Part shown: positions 8,444 to 16,945 of the stretch, one piece after another
How the letters are laid out: every line of letters begins with the position of its first letter
Numbering within the stretch: the first letter of the stretch is position 1
Source of the DNA: DATAGF01 sp963834875
GTDB lineage: Bacteria; Actinomycetota; Thermoleophilia; Miltoncostaeales; Miltoncostaeaceae
Assembly: GCA_963834875.1 (NCBI GenBank)
Contig: CAWIDG010000033.1
Span: 186,001-250,000 of the forward strand
Direction: 5' to 3'
DNA: 64,000 nucleotides
Program-made: the position numbers and the translations under genes
The notes under the pieces: generated by a model
What the model was told of the DNA's origin: nothing
Seen by the model: only the letters and a program-made list of their open reading frames with translations
Database searches by the model: none

Positions 8444-9873
8444 TGGAGGTCAGCGTCTGGGTCGCGGTGGCCGCGGGCGTGCCGGGGCTGATCGCCCTGA
8501 TCGGCTGCGCGGTCCTGTGGGCGTCGCTCCGCCGCGTCCGGGCGGCCCAGCGCGTGCTGCTGCCGGACGGCTCGTCGGCCGGCCTGGTCAACCGCCAGGC
8601 CTCCCTGCAGCGCGCGCAGGCGCGGCTGGAGGAGGGCCTGCGCGACCTGGAGGCGCTGGTGGAGCGCCAGGGCGAGGTGACCGAGGCGAGCCTGCGGACC
8701 TCGCTGCGCTTCCAGGGGATGGTGCGCTACGACGCCTACCGCGACATGGGCGGCCAGCAGTCGTGGTCGATCGCCCTGCTCGACGCCAACCAGTCGGGCG
8801 CGGTCGTGACCTCCCTCCACGCGCGCGACCACGCCCGGGTCTACCTCAAGGAGATGGCCCAGGGCACGCCGAGCCAGCGCCTCTCGCCCGAGGAGGAGCG
8901 CGCCGTGGCGATCGCGCTCGGCCGCCCGGTGCCGCCTCCGCGCGAGCCCGAGATCGCCGAGCCGGCCGGCGACGGCCAGCCCGCCGGCGAGATCGAGGAG
9001 CGGCCGCCCGGCGAGGGCGGCCTGAGCGCCGTGAGGGTCGGCTACCTCGGGCCGCCCGGGACGTTCGCCGAGGAGGCGCTGATCGCTCTCGGCCAGACCG
9101 GGGAGGCCGTCCCCTTCCCGACCGTCGTCGAGTGCTTCCGGGCGGTGCGCGAGGGCGAGGTCCCCGAGGCCCTCGTCCCGATCGAGAACTCGATCGAGGG
9201 CTCGGTCAACCAGACGCTCGACCACCTCGCCGCGGCCGACGGCGGCCTGCGGATCCGCGCCGAGGTCGTGCACCCGGTGCGCCACCACCTGATCGCCCGC
9301 GCGGACGTCGCGCCGGGCGAGCTGGCGCGCGTGCTGTCGCACCCGCACGCGACGGCCCAGTGCCAGGAGTTCCTGCGCGCACGGTGCCCGGACGCGGAGA
9401 TCGTCGCGGCCAACTCGACGGCCGATGCGGTGCTGACGGTGAGCGCCTCGGACGAGCCGTGGGGCGCGATCGGCACGCTGCGCGCCGCCGACCTCTACGG
9501 CTGCCGGGTGATCGCGCCCGACATCGCCGACACCGAGGGCAACTCGACCCGCTTCGTCCTGCTGGGCACGGAGCCCGCGCCGGCCGTCGGCCCGGGGCGC
9601 TTCCGCACGTCGATCATCTGCGCCCTCGAGCGCGACCGCCCCGGCGCCCTGCTCGCCATCCTCCAGGAGTTCGCGATGAGGGCGGTCAACCTCTCGAAGC
9701 TCGAGAGCCGCCCGGCCAAGACGGGGCTCGGCCGGTACATCTTCTTCATCGACATCGAGGGCAGCCGCGAGCGCGACCTGCCCGTCGACGCCGCCATCAC
9801 GGCGATCGAGGAGCAGGGTGTGGCGCGGGTGAGCTTCCTGGGCTCCTACCCGGCCGACGCCGGGTCTGGCTAG
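8443..9873 (+). CDS. pheA: DUF4446 domain joined to prephenate dehydratase with ACT domain
   Basis: The open frame has 476 residues. About 1-165 form a DUF4446 domain: one membrane helix at 4-26, a coiled region, then VRYDAYRDMGGQQSWSIALL. From about residue 197 a complete prephenate dehydratase follows (VGYLGPPGTFAEEAL, PIENSIEGSVNQTLDHL, NSTRFVLL). It ends in an ACT domain with the ESRP Phe-binding motif. The second half converts prephenate to phenylpyruvate. The join may be artificial: in the +1 frame a TGA lies at 9023 and another at 9032 overlaps a GTG at 9031, just where a free-standing PheA would start. A single inserted base would hide a gene boundary. Confidence 0.9.
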   Translation: MEVSVWVAVAAGVPGLIALIGCAVLWASLRRVRAAQRVLLPDGSSAGLVNRQASLQRAQARLEEGLRDLEALVERQGEVTEASLRTSLRFQGMVRYDAYRDMGGQQSWSIALLDANQSGAVVTSLHARDHARVYLKEMAQGTPSQRLSPEEERAVAIALGRPVPPPREPEIAEPAGDGQPAGEIEERPPGEGGLSAVRVGYLGPPGTFAEEALIALGQTGEAVPFPTVVECFRAVREGEVPEALVPIENSIEGSVNQTLDHLAAADGGLRIRAEVVHPVRHHLIARADVAPGELARVLSHPHATAQCQEFLRARCPDAEIVAANSTADAVLTVSASDEPWGAIGTLRAADLYGCRVIAPDIADTEGNSTRFVLLGTEPAPAVGPGRFRTSIICALERDRPGALLAILQEFAMRAVNLSKLESRPAKTGLGRYIFFIDIEGSRERDLPVDAAITAIEEQGVARVSFLGSYPADAGSG

Positions 9874-9947
9874 AATCCGCACGGGCCGGGGTGAGAGCCG
9901 GTGCCGGTGCCGCGGCCCGCGACCCACGCGACCCACCGAGGAGCCGG

Positions 9948-10448
9948 ATGGCCCAGCAGGTCCTGGTGCTCAACGCGACCTACGAGCCCATCAACGTGTG
10001 CTCGCTGCAGCGCGCGGTCGTTCTCGTGCTCAAGAACAAGGCCGAGGTGCTGGAGCGCGCCGTCAAGAAGCTGCGCAGCGCGACCATGGACCACGCGTAC
10101 CCGCTCGTGATCCGGCTCGTCTACTTCGTGCGGGTGCCGCGCCACGAGGCGCGGAAGATCTCGCGCCGCGCCGTCTTCGCGCGCGACGGCTACCGGTGCC
10201 AGTACTGCGGCTCGGGCTCACACCTCACCATGGACCACCTGGTCCCCCGCTCGCGGGGCGGCCGCTCGGCGTGGGACAACGTCGTCACCTCCTGCGCCCC
10301 CTGCAACCTGCGCAAGGGTGACCGGCTCCCCGGCGAGATCGGCATGCACCCCCGCTCGAGGCCCCGCGCGCCGAGGGCCGACGTCTTCATCTCGGTCGCG
10401 GCCCCGCGGCAGCCGAAGTCCTGGCTGCCGTACCTCGCGCCCGCCTGA
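9948..10448 (+). CDS. HNH endonuclease-fold protein
   Basis: This 166-residue protein starts MAQQVLVLNATYEPINVCS, typical of a widespread actinobacterial HNH family. The C-terminal half carries a Cys4 zinc site (CQYCG, then CAPCNLRKG) around the His-containing core TMDHLVPRSRGG and DNVV. The ATG at 9948 follows GAGGAG. Members are usually chromosomal single-copy genes with no known phenotype, so a restriction role should not be assumed. Confidence 0.88.
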   Translation: MAQQVLVLNATYEPINVCSLQRAVVLVLKNKAEVLERAVKKLRSATMDHAYPLVIRLVYFVRVPRHEARKISRRAVFARDGYRCQYCGSGSHLTMDHLVPRSRGGRSAWDNVVTSCAPCNLRKGDRLPGEIGMHPRSRPRAPRADVFISVAAPRQPKSWLPYLAPA

Positions 10449-10494
10449 GCCGTCCGCGGCAGGACCGGCGCGGCCCGCGGCGAACCCGCCACGG

Positions 10495-10638
10495 GTGACC
10501 GTCGTCAAGATCTCCTCGGGCCCCCTTCGCGGGGTCAGCCTGCGCGTGACCGAGCGCCGGCTGTCCGCCCGGCTGAGGACCGCCCGCCGCCGCCGCCGCG
10601 GCGTGCAGGTCGTCGAGCGCCTCCGCCGTGCCGCCTGA
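10495..10638 (+). CDS. Possible small basic protein, unrecognised
   Basis: A 47-codon GTG-started frame (VTVVKISSGPLRGVSLRV, then an Arg-rich tail) lies between the HNH and SpoIIAA-like genes. The G/C third-position pattern fits coding use, and the gap would otherwise be 200 bp. No domain is visible and the ribosome site is weak, so this is only a candidate. Confidence 0.3.
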   Translation: MTVVKISSGPLRGVSLRVTERRLSARLRTARRRRRGVQVVERLRRAA

Positions 10639-10650
10639 GGCGGCCGGCGG

Positions 10651-11028
10651 ATGATCGAGCCGATCGAGGGCCTGCCGGAGCCGGTCGTTGGGCTGCGGGT
10701 GAGCGGCACGGTGACGCAGGAGGACTACGAGCGGGTCCTGCTGCCGGCCGTCCGCTCGGCGCTCGACGCCCACGAGCGCGTGCGGCTCCTCTACGTCCTC
10801 GGCCCGGCCTTCGACGCCTACTCGGCCGGCGCGATCTGGGAGGACGCCAAGCTCGGCGCCCGCACCCTGCTGGCCTGGGAGCGCATCGCCGTCGTGACGG
10901 ACGCCGACTGGGTCCGCCACCTGATGACGGCCTTCGGATGGATGATCCACGGCGAGGTCAAGGTGTTCCCGATGGCCGACCTGGACGAGGCCACCGCCTG
11001 GATCACCGAGGGGCTCCCCGCCTCCTGA
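10651..11028 (+). CDS. SpoIIAA-like (STAS/SEC14-fold) protein
   Basis: This 125-residue protein has the mixed alpha/beta pattern of the SpoIIAA-like family: VVGLRVSGTVTQEDYERVLLP, VRLLYVLGPAFDAYSAGAIW, WERIAVVTDADWVRHLMTAF, then GEVKVFPMADLDEATAWI. Family members are small cytoplasmic domains of unclear biochemical role. It is the last core gene before tRNA-Arg and the island. Confidence 0.85.
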   Translation: MIEPIEGLPEPVVGLRVSGTVTQEDYERVLLPAVRSALDAHERVRLLYVLGPAFDAYSAGAIWEDAKLGARTLLAWERIAVVTDADWVRHLMTAFGWMIHGEVKVFPMADLDEATAWITEGLPAS

Positions 11029-11047
11029 GGCTATCCTGGGCCCACCG

Positions 11048-11120
11048 GCCCTCGTAGCTCAGCGGATAGAGCACAGGTTTCCTAAACCTGGTGTCGCAGG
11101 TTCGACTCCTGCCGGGGGCA
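11048..11120 (+). tRNA. trnR: tRNA-Arg (anticodon CCT), integration target
   Basis: A 73-nt tRNA. The acceptor stem is GCCCTCG with CGGGGGC. The anticodon stem CAGGT/ACCTG encloses TTCCTAA with anticodon CCT, and the T arm is GCAGG-TTCGACT-CCTGC. Discriminator A; CCA not encoded. The gene is intact. Four further copies of its 3' part occur downstream at 40631, 45776, 47004 and 50351, which mark it as an integration site. Confidence 0.97.
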
Positions 11121-11122
11121 TC
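11079..11122 (+). repeat. attL core: tRNA-Arg 3' half, copy 1 of 5
   Basis: The 44 bases from the anticodon loop to two bases past the tRNA end recur exactly at 40631-40674. This is the direct repeat left by site-specific integration into the tRNA. The crossover probably lies in the anticodon loop or T arm, as for other tRNA-targeting tyrosine integrases. Confidence 0.93.
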
Positions 11123-11204
11123 TAGAAGGTACCTGGAAAATGCGCGTTTCGGCAGCCGGATCCCCGTGGTCGGCAACTGCCGCAAAATGCGTTCACAGAC
11201 CGTG

Positions 11205-11268
11205 GGAGACCATGGGGGAACGTCCAGGACCATGGGGGAGACCATGGGGGAACGTCCAGGACCATGGG
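11205..11268 (+). repeat. Two tandem 32-bp repeats at the island left end
   Basis: Two tandem units, each beginning GGAGACCATGGGGGAACG, lie about 85 bp inside attL. A 22-bp piece (11230-11251) recurs exactly at 40549-40570, inside the 3' end of the integrase gene and 60 bp from attR. They could be integrase arm sites or a remnant of the end of a sister integrase gene. Confidence 0.7.
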
Positions 11269-11294
11269 GGAGGCTGCAGGTCGGCTTTGACCGT

Positions 11295-12680
11295 TCAGAT
11301 GGGGCCGACGCTCCGGCGCACGCCTCGAAGGCGCTCATCGAGCTCGGCCTGTGCCCGCTCGTCGCTCACGACGCTGACGACGCTGATCAGCCGCTCGCGG
11401 CGGTCGCGCGCGAGCCCCGTCCACATCCAGCGGGCGACGGTCCCGAAGCGGTTGCCCCAGCCGACGAGGTATCTGAGGTGAATCAGCGCCCAGGCGAGGG
11501 AGGCGGGCAAGCCGGCGACGTTCACGCCGAAGACGTTCCCAACCGCGCGGCCGCGGCCGATGATCGCGATCGTGCCCTTGTCGCGGTATTCGAACGGCCG
11601 CGGGGGGCGCTTTCCGCGGAGCCGGGCCCTGACTACCTTGGCGACATAAGCGCCCTCCTGGATCGCGGCCGGGGCCACGCCGGGCACGTCCGGCACGGCG
11701 GCCAGGTCGCCGATGGCGAAGACCTCCGGGTGACCCGGCAGGGTCAGATCGGGCGCCACCAGCAGCCGACCCGCGCGGTCGCGTTCGGCCCCGCCGGCCG
11801 CGGCGAGCGCCGCGGCGAGCGGCGACGCCTTTACACCCGCCGACCAGATCACGGTCCTGGCCGGAAGGCGCCGGCGACCCGCCTGACCGTCGACGTCGAT
11901 CCCGTAGGGATCGATGTTGACGGCGGCGGAGTCAAGTTGGACGTCGATGCCGAGCTTGCGCAGGTCGCGCTCGGCGTGGGCCCGCGGTTTTGGCGGATAC
12001 ATCGGCAGCACCGTCGGGGCGGCGTCCAGCAGCACGATGCGTGCCTTGGCGGGGTCGACCGCGCGATACTCGCCGCGCAGTATCCGCTGGGTGAGGATCG
12101 CCAGCTGGCCGGCCAGCTCGACCCCGGTCGGTCCCGCTCCGACGATTGCGAAGGTCAGCCATGCCTCGCGCTCGCGGCCGGGCTCGGCTTGCTCGGCCAG
12201 CTCGAATGCCGCCAGGATGCGGCTGCGCACCCGGTTGGCGTCGTCGAGCGTCTTCATCCCAGGGGCGACGATGGTCCAGTCGTCGTGTCCGAAGTACGAG
12301 TGGCTCGCGCCCGCGGCCACGATCAGCGTGTCGTACGGAAGCTCGATCGCTCGCTCGCCCTGGGCGTGCACGAGTCGCCGCTCGAGGTCGAACCCCTGCA
12401 CGTCCGCGAGCAGCACACGGACCGAGGGATGGTGGCGAAAGAGGCTGCGCAGGGGCGGGGCGATCTGACCGGCCGAGAGAACCCCAGTAGCGACCTGGTA
12501 GAGGAGCGGCTGGAAGAGGTGGTGGTTGACCCGGTCGACCAACGTCACATCGACCGGCAACCGGCTCAACGCCTTGGCTGCTCGCAGCCCGCCAAACCCG
12601 CCGCCGACGATCACGACACGGTGGCGCCCGTCGCTGGCCCTGCCCGCCTGGTTCTTGATGGTGCTGTTAGTGGTGGTCAC
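11295..12680 (-). CDS. ndh: Type II NADH dehydrogenase (NDH-2), FAD-dependent
   Basis: This 461-residue peripheral membrane flavoprotein transfers electrons from NADH to quinone without pumping protons. The N-terminal FAD site is VVIVGGGFGGLRAAKAL, with LVDRVNHHLFQPLLYQVATG typical of NDH-2. The NADH site is IVGAGPTGVELAGQLA and the second FAD contact is VFAIGDLAAVP. The C-terminal hydrophobic segment IHLRYLVGWGNRF is the usual membrane anchor. It is the leftmost island gene and lacks the shared island promoter. Confidence 0.93.
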   Translation of the reverse strand: MTTTNSTIKNQAGRASDGRHRVVIVGGGFGGLRAAKALSRLPVDVTLVDRVNHHLFQPLLYQVATGVLSAGQIAPPLRSLFRHHPSVRVLLADVQGFDLERRLVHAQGERAIELPYDTLIVAAGASHSYFGHDDWTIVAPGMKTLDDANRVRSRILAAFELAEQAEPGREREAWLTFAIVGAGPTGVELAGQLAILTQRILRGEYRAVDPAKARIVLLDAAPTVLPMYPPKPRAHAERDLRKLGIDVQLDSAAVNIDPYGIDVDGQAGRRRLPARTVIWSAGVKASPLAAALAAAGGAERDRAGRLLVAPDLTLPGHPEVFAIGDLAAVPDVPGVAPAAIQEGAYVAKVVRARLRGKRPPRPFEYRDKGTIAIIGRGRAVGNVFGVNVAGLPASLAWALIHLRYLVGWGNRFGTVARWMWTGLARDRRERLISVVSVVSDERAQAELDERLRGVRRSVGPI

Positions 12681-12896
12681 GTTTCGCTCTCGGGGTGGGT
12701 CAGGGAGAGGCAGCGCTCAACCGTCGTGCGCGCCGTCTGGTCATGTGGGGCGTTGGTCATGAGCTCCTCTGAGAGCCTGGTCACCGCTTCACCGTTCCAC
12801 GGGGAGGGTGAGCGCAGAGATGGAGGATCACTCGGCCAGGGCCTCCCCGCTCTGACCCCCGCGAACGGCCTCGTCGTTCAATCAACCACGGACGAC

Positions 12897-13445
12897 TCAG
12901 AGCTGCTCGGGCGGGGCCATCCGGTAGAGGAACGGGCCCAGGCCCTGCCCGATCGCGAACATTACGGTGACCATTCCTTCCAGGGCTGCGGCATTCTCGA
13001 GCGGCCCCGTGGAGACCGGGTCGTACCCGGCATCGCGGCTCAGCTGCTCGACAACCTCGCGCGCCTCAGCGTCACCGCACCACAGATTGCTCGGCCTTGA
13101 GCGCGCTTCGCCGAGCCGCGGGAGGAGCAGCGCGTAGTTGAGGTTGAACGACTTGGCAGTGGGCCCGTTCGTCTTCGACTTCACGAACTCCGCGTTGGAG
13201 GGGAAGCCAGCCGGTGGGACGACGCCGTAGAGGTTCGTCGCGTCGATCACCGTTTTGCCTTCGAGGCCGCCCACTTGCTCGAGAGCCTCGGCGACGGCAC
13301 CTCCGGGGACGGCCAGCAACACGACCTGGGCGCCGGACACCTCACCGCCGTCTCGGCCGATCCGCTTCACCTCGTGACCGGCCCGCTCCCACAGATCCGC
13401 GAGACCGCCGCCGACGTTACCTCTCCCGACTACTGCGATCTTCAT
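12897..13445 (-). CDS. NADPH:F420 oxidoreductase-like dinucleotide-binding protein
   Basis: This 182-residue protein has an N-terminal Rossmann site (MKIAVVGRGNVGGGLADLW) followed by the family pattern VVLLAVPGGAVAEAL, KTVIDATNLYG and KSFNLNYALL. The family includes Fno-type enzymes that move hydride between NADPH and coenzyme F420, but also oxidoreductases without F420, so the substrate is not proven. GAAGGAGCC precedes the ATG at 13445. The 216-bp gap to ndh shows no other gene. Confidence 0.8.
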   Translation of the reverse strand: MKIAVVGRGNVGGGLADLWERAGHEVKRIGRDGGEVSGAQVVLLAVPGGAVAEALEQVGGLEGKTVIDATNLYGVVPPAGFPSNAEFVKSKTNGPTAKSFNLNYALLLPRLGEARSRPSNLWCGDAEAREVVEQLSRDAGYDPVSTGPLENAAALEGMVTVMFAIGQGLGPFLYRMAPPEQL

Positions 13446-13523
13446 CTAATTGGCTCCTTCAGCTAATGATGGATTGTCGCGGTGCTCGCCCTCGTGGTGG
13501 CCGCGATCTGCTCGCGGGCTCGA

Positions 13524-14381
13524 TCAGCGTGCTGCCGCGGATGCGGCGCTGGCATAGCCTCCGCCCCACCAGCTCGTGACGAGCGCCGCGTACTCGTCCG
13601 CGCCGTCCTCCCAGGTGAAGTGGCCCGCGTCGATGACGTCGAGCTTGCTCTGGGGCAGCCGCTCGTGGAGGAACTCGGCGTTGACCGGCGGCACCGCCGG
13701 GTCTCGCGCGCCGGCGATGATCTGCACCGGCGTCTGGATCTCCGGCAGGAGATCGCGCAGGATCGGCAGCTCGGTCGGGTAGGTGCGCACGTAGCGCATC
13801 GACTCGACGAAGCGGTCGCCCTCGTAGGACGAGAGGTAGTCCTGGCGGACGTCGTCGGGGAGCGCGTACCGCTCGATGTCGGTCAGGGCGCCGGCCACGA
13901 TCTGGCGGGGGTCAGCGCTGCGGTACCCCTCCAGATCGGGGGCCTCGACCCAGTCCTTCAGCACCCCACCCAGCTCGAGCGGAAACGCCGCGCCCCCGCT
14001 CCCGACGACGATGCTTCGCAAGCGGCCCGGATGTGAGGCCGCGGCGAAGAGCGAGGCCGACGTGCCGATGTCGGGGCCGACGACGTGCGGCTCCTCGAGC
14101 CCGAACGCATCGGCGATCCGAATGACGAACTCCCCCATCGCCCGCGGCGAGAGCAGCTCATCGCGTCGCTGGGAATGACCGAACCCCGGCAGGTCGATCG
14201 CCACCAGGTGCGTCTCTTGGGCGAGTCGCGCCCAGGTCGGCTCGAACGCGAGCAGGCTCTCCGGCCAGGGGCTCAGCAGGAGGGCGTGATCGTCCCGGTC
14301 CTCGCTCTCGGCGAAGCGGATCGACAACCCGTCGATGGTCCGGAACCGGGTCCGGATGGATCCGTTCGACCATGTGGTCAC
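13524..14381 (-). CDS. Alpha/beta hydrolase with an aspartate nucleophile
   Basis: This 285-residue hydrolase resembles epoxide hydrolases and haloalkane/haloacetate dehalogenases. The nucleophile elbow reads VGPDIGTS, with Asp in place of Ser near residue 100. The acid is in GARDPAVPP and the catalytic His in DAGHFTWED. No signal peptide is seen, so it is cytoplasmic. The start is GTG at 14381 after TTGGAG. Shared-promoter copy A lies 39 bp upstream, so this gene belongs to the island regulon. Confidence 0.88.
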   Translation of the reverse strand: MTTWSNGSIRTRFRTIDGLSIRFAESEDRDDHALLLSPWPESLLAFEPTWARLAQETHLVAIDLPGFGHSQRRDELLSPRAMGEFVIRIADAFGLEEPHVVGPDIGTSASLFAAASHPGRLRSIVVGSGGAAFPLELGGVLKDWVEAPDLEGYRSADPRQIVAGALTDIERYALPDDVRQDYLSSYEGDRFVESMRYVRTYPTELPILRDLLPEIQTPVQIIAGARDPAVPPVNAEFLHERLPQSKLDVIDAGHFTWEDGADEYAALVTSWWGGGYASAASAAAR

Positions 14382-14419
14382 GCTGTTGCTCCAAGCGCCG
14401 GTGGCCGCATTCGTCCGCC

Positions 14420-14478
14420 GAGTGTCATACGCGCCGACCGCGGTCGCATCCGCCAGTGCCGAGTGCCAGTGGCCAGTC
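14420..14478 (-). promoter_or_regulatory. Island promoter copy A (long form)
   Basis: Read on the minus strand: GACTGGCCACT (14468-14478), then GGATGCGAC (14443-14451), 16 bp, then GACACTC (14420-14426). It drives the alpha/beta hydrolase. The function is inferred from repetition and fixed spacing. Confidence 0.75.
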
Positions 14479-14606
14479 GTGGCCCGGCGGCGCGGCGACC
14501 GAGACCGCGACGATCAGCGCCTCCCAGCTCGCCCAGTCGAGCCTGCGCCACCTCACGCCCCCAGGGTCCGCGCGGGCGCTCGCCGGTCCTGCCGGGCGGG
14601 CATCCG

Positions 14607-15059
14607 TCAGGCGACCGGGCTGGCATGCCGGATCGCGGCCTCCAGGTTGCCCAGCACACCGATCTGGCCGAGCAGGATGGTTCCGGCGTAGTAGCAGTCG
14701 AACGCGCTCACCTTCCCGTCCTCGAGATGGAAGACATCGCAGCACGGGGCGTGGAACTCCTTGCCGGTAGCGGGGATCGTTCCCAGGGCCGTGGGAAGGT
14801 CACCTTGGTGGGTTCCGTTCAGCGACAGCTGAACGACGACGACGTCACCGTCGAAGTAGAGGTCGTTGAGCTCGCGGTGCATGTCCGGAAATGCAGCCGA
14901 GTAGATGTCGGCCGCACGAGCGACTTCGTCGCCCTCGTATTTGAATCCGGCAGGGACGTCCCACCAGTAGCCGTTCTCGGTGAACAGTGACCGAAACCTC
15001 TTGGGTTCCTCCTCTGCGACCCGGTACAGATTGCGGATGATCTCTTCGTTTGAAGCCAC
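14607..15059 (-). CDS. SnoaL-like/NTF2-fold protein
   Basis: This 150-residue protein has the SnoaL-like polyketide-cyclase/ester-cyclase pattern: ASNEEIIRNLYRVAEEEP, SLFTENGYWWDVPAGFKYEG, FPDMHRELNDLYFDGDVVVV, then CDVFHLEDGKVSAFDCYYAG. Members bind small hydrophobic ligands or act as isomerases and cyclases; the substrate is unknown. I chose GTG at 15059, preceded by AGGAGGAG, over an upstream ATG at 15149 because that ATG lies upstream of promoter copy F. Confidence 0.85.
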   Translation of the reverse strand: MASNEEIIRNLYRVAEEEPKRFRSLFTENGYWWDVPAGFKYEGDEVARAADIYSAAFPDMHRELNDLYFDGDVVVVQLSLNGTHQGDLPTALGTIPATGKEFHAPCCDVFHLEDGKVSAFDCYYAGTILLGQIGVLGNLEAAIRHASPVA

Positions 15060-15112
15060 CGTGGTCTCCTCCTGATGGACGCCCGGGCGCGACTGCCCGT
15101 GCCGTCCCGGCC

Positions 15113-15158
15113 ATGGTGAGGCAGCAGGCGCGCGTTTCGCATCCGCCACTGGCCAGTC
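15113..15158 (-). promoter_or_regulatory. Island promoter copy F (short form)
   Basis: Minus strand: GACTGGCCAGT (15148-15158; its ACTGGCCAGT core is a perfect palindrome), GGATGCGAA (15136-15144), 16 bp, then TCACCAT (15113-15119), the weakest -10 match of the set. It drives the SnoaL-like gene. Confidence 0.65.
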
Positions 15159-15334
15159 AGGAGCGGTCCGGCTGGCCGGTAGGTCGTGCGCGGCGACGAT
15201 CTCCGCGCTTCCAGGAGGGGCGAAGGCGAACCCCGACGGGGGGATGCGGCCGGTGCAGGTCCGGCGGCACCCCCGTTCGGCGCAGGAGCCGATGGATTTC
15301 TAGGCGTCGGGCCCGGGCGCCCGTCACACCAGTA

Positions 15335-15646
15335 CCAGGGTCGCCGACCGGATCGGCCGCCGCGAGCAGCAGCAGACGCCGGGACTCGGGCGGAAGCGTG
15401 TCGAGCCGGCGCCGGAAGCTCTCCTCGATGCTCCGCGTGAGCGGCAGACCCCCGGAGAGCCCGAAGCCGCCGGCCAGCTCCGCCGGCGTGAACCCCCGTA
15501 CCAGCTCCAGCAGCGCCAGCGGGTTGCCGCGCGTCTCGGCGACGATCTGGTCGCGGACGCGCGCGTCCAGCGGCCCGGCCAGCGCGGAGTCGAGCAGCGC
15601 GCGCGTCGGCCTCGGGCGGGCCCTCGACCACCAGCTCCGCGTACAC
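15335..15646 (-). pseudogene. Fragment of an AAA-LuxR (LAL) regulator
   Basis: About 100 residues (LVVEGPPEADARA, LDSALAGPLDARVRDQIVAE, LVRGFTPAELAGGFGLSGG, SIEESFRRRLD) nearly match the middle of the LAL regulator at 31260-34053. The frame shifts near 15610 and homology stops near AAADPVGDP. Walker motifs and HTH are absent. It lies between divergent promoters F and B and is probably the remnant of a fourth LAL gene. Confidence 0.85.
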
Positions 15647-15665
15647 CGCGCAGCTGACCGGCGAC

Positions 15666-15711
15666 GACTAGCCACTGGCGGATGCGAGCGTCTCCGGCCG
15701 GCCTCACCCTA
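15666..15711 (+). promoter_or_regulatory. Island promoter copy B (short form)
   Basis: GACTAGCCACT (15666-15676) runs straight into GGATGCGAG (15680-15688), 16 bp, then CACCCTA (15705-15711). It stands 50 bp before the LUD gene. Confidence 0.7.
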
Positions 15712-15761
15712 CGGGCATGACACGCACAGCCCCGCTTCCGTTTCCGTAGGAGGACCGACAC

Positions 15762-16388
15762 GTGAGCACAACCCACGCTTCCGACCGCTTCACCGCGCTG
15801 CCCGACGACGAGACGCTGGCGGCGACCGTGGTCGCGCTCGAGGAGCACGGATCCAGCGTCGAGGTCGTCGATGACCTCGACGCGGCGCGCGAGGCCGTCC
15901 TCGCCCGCATCCCCGAGGGCTCTTCCGTGATGACCAACACCTCGGTGACGCTGCAGGAGACCGGCATCGCGGACGCGATCAACGACGGCGGAGCGTACGA
16001 CTCGGCGCGCAACAGGATCATGGCGTTCGACTTCGAGACCCAGCTGCAGGAGATGAAGCTGATCGGCAACCAGCCCGAGTTCGCCCTCGGCAGCGTCCAC
16101 GCGGTCACCCGCGACGGAGCGCTCGTCATCGCGTCGGCCTCCGGCAGCCAGCTCGCCTCCTACGCCTGGGGCGCCGCCAACGTCATCTTCGTCGTCGGCG
16201 CCCAGAAGCTCGTCCCCACCTTGGAGGCGGCGCGCGAGCGGATCTTCGAGCACAGCCTGAAGCTCGAGGACGGTCGGGCGATCGCGGCCTACGGGCAGAA
16301 CAGCTTCGTCGGCAAGATCCTCGAGATCCACCAGGAGCTGCCCGGCCGCATCCACGTCGTCCTCATCCGGCAGTCCGTTGGGTTCTGA
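15762..16388 (+). CDS. LUD-domain protein (LutC/YkgG-like)
   Basis: This 208-residue protein has a LUD domain covering most of its length: EGSSVMTNTSVTLQETGIAD, FALGSVHAVTRDGALVIAS, WGAANVIFVVGAQKLVP. LUD proteins are known from the LutABC lactate-utilisation complex and from stand-alone regulators or enzymes. No lutA or lutB is present, so a lactate role is not supported. The start is GTG at 15762 after TAGGAGGA. It heads the four-gene run that ends at 17844. Confidence 0.88.
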   Translation: MSTTHASDRFTALPDDETLAATVVALEEHGSSVEVVDDLDAAREAVLARIPEGSSVMTNTSVTLQETGIADAINDGGAYDSARNRIMAFDFETQLQEMKLIGNQPEFALGSVHAVTRDGALVIASASGSQLASYAWGAANVIFVVGAQKLVPTLEAARERIFEHSLKLEDGRAIAAYGQNSFVGKILEIHQELPGRIHVVLIRQSVGF

Positions 16389-16398
16389 ACGACCGCCG

Positions 16399-16945
16399 AT
16401 GACGCGCCTCGCGATGCCGGGGAAGCGTCCGCCGAACGTGGAGCCGCTCGACGAGGAGGTCGATCACGTCCGCGGCCCGTCAGCCGGCCATCTCATCGTC
16501 GAGTACGGCGATTACGAATGCCCCTATTCGCGACAGGCGTTTCGAGAGATCCAACGGGTCGAGGGACGGCTGAGCGGTGGTATCCGCTTCGCCTTCCGGC
16601 ATTTCCCGCTCACAGAGATCCACCCGCACGCTCTGGCAGCAGCGGCCGCGGCCGAGGCGGCTGCACTCCAGGGCCGGTTCTGGCACATGCACGAGCTGCT
16701 CTTCTCTCGCCAGAGGGCGCTCGAAGACGATGACCTGCGGCGATATGCCGCCGAGCTCGAGCTGGACGTCGCACGCTTCGACGGCGACCGGACCGGCGCC
16801 GCTGTCTTCGAGCGTATTCGCCGGGACGTCGAGAGCGGACGTGGCGTCGGGTGAGGTGCGGGGCACGCCGACCCTGTTCATCGACGGCGTCGTGCACCTC
16901 GGCAGCTACGACGCGGCGACCTTGACAGAGGCATTGGCCGGATGA
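16399..16945 (+). CDS. DsbA/thioredoxin-fold protein with a CPYS active site, one +1 frameshift
   Basis: About 181 residues when one base is removed near 16840. The thioredoxin-like core is VEYGDYECPYSRQAFREIQ, FRHFPLTEIHPHALAAAAAA, WHMHELLF, with the cis-Pro loop GTPTLFIDGVVHLG in the second frame. The active site is CPYS instead of CxxC, so it lacks the resolving cysteine. It cannot form a normal intramolecular disulfide and may act as a reductase, isomerase or glutathionylation-type enzyme. No signal peptide is visible, which suggests the cytoplasm. Its stop overlaps the next ATG. Confidence 0.82.

Noticed and set aside
11003..11338. Minus-strand protein overlapping tRNA-Arg (SRTCDTRFRK)
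   Set aside because: This is a well-known artefact of translating tRNA genes in reverse. It recurs at each att copy for the same reason.
15060..15149. Longer SnoaL-like protein from the ATG at 15149
   Set aside because: The added residues are low-complexity and overlap promoter F, which would then lie inside the gene. GTG 15059 has a perfect AGGAGG site.
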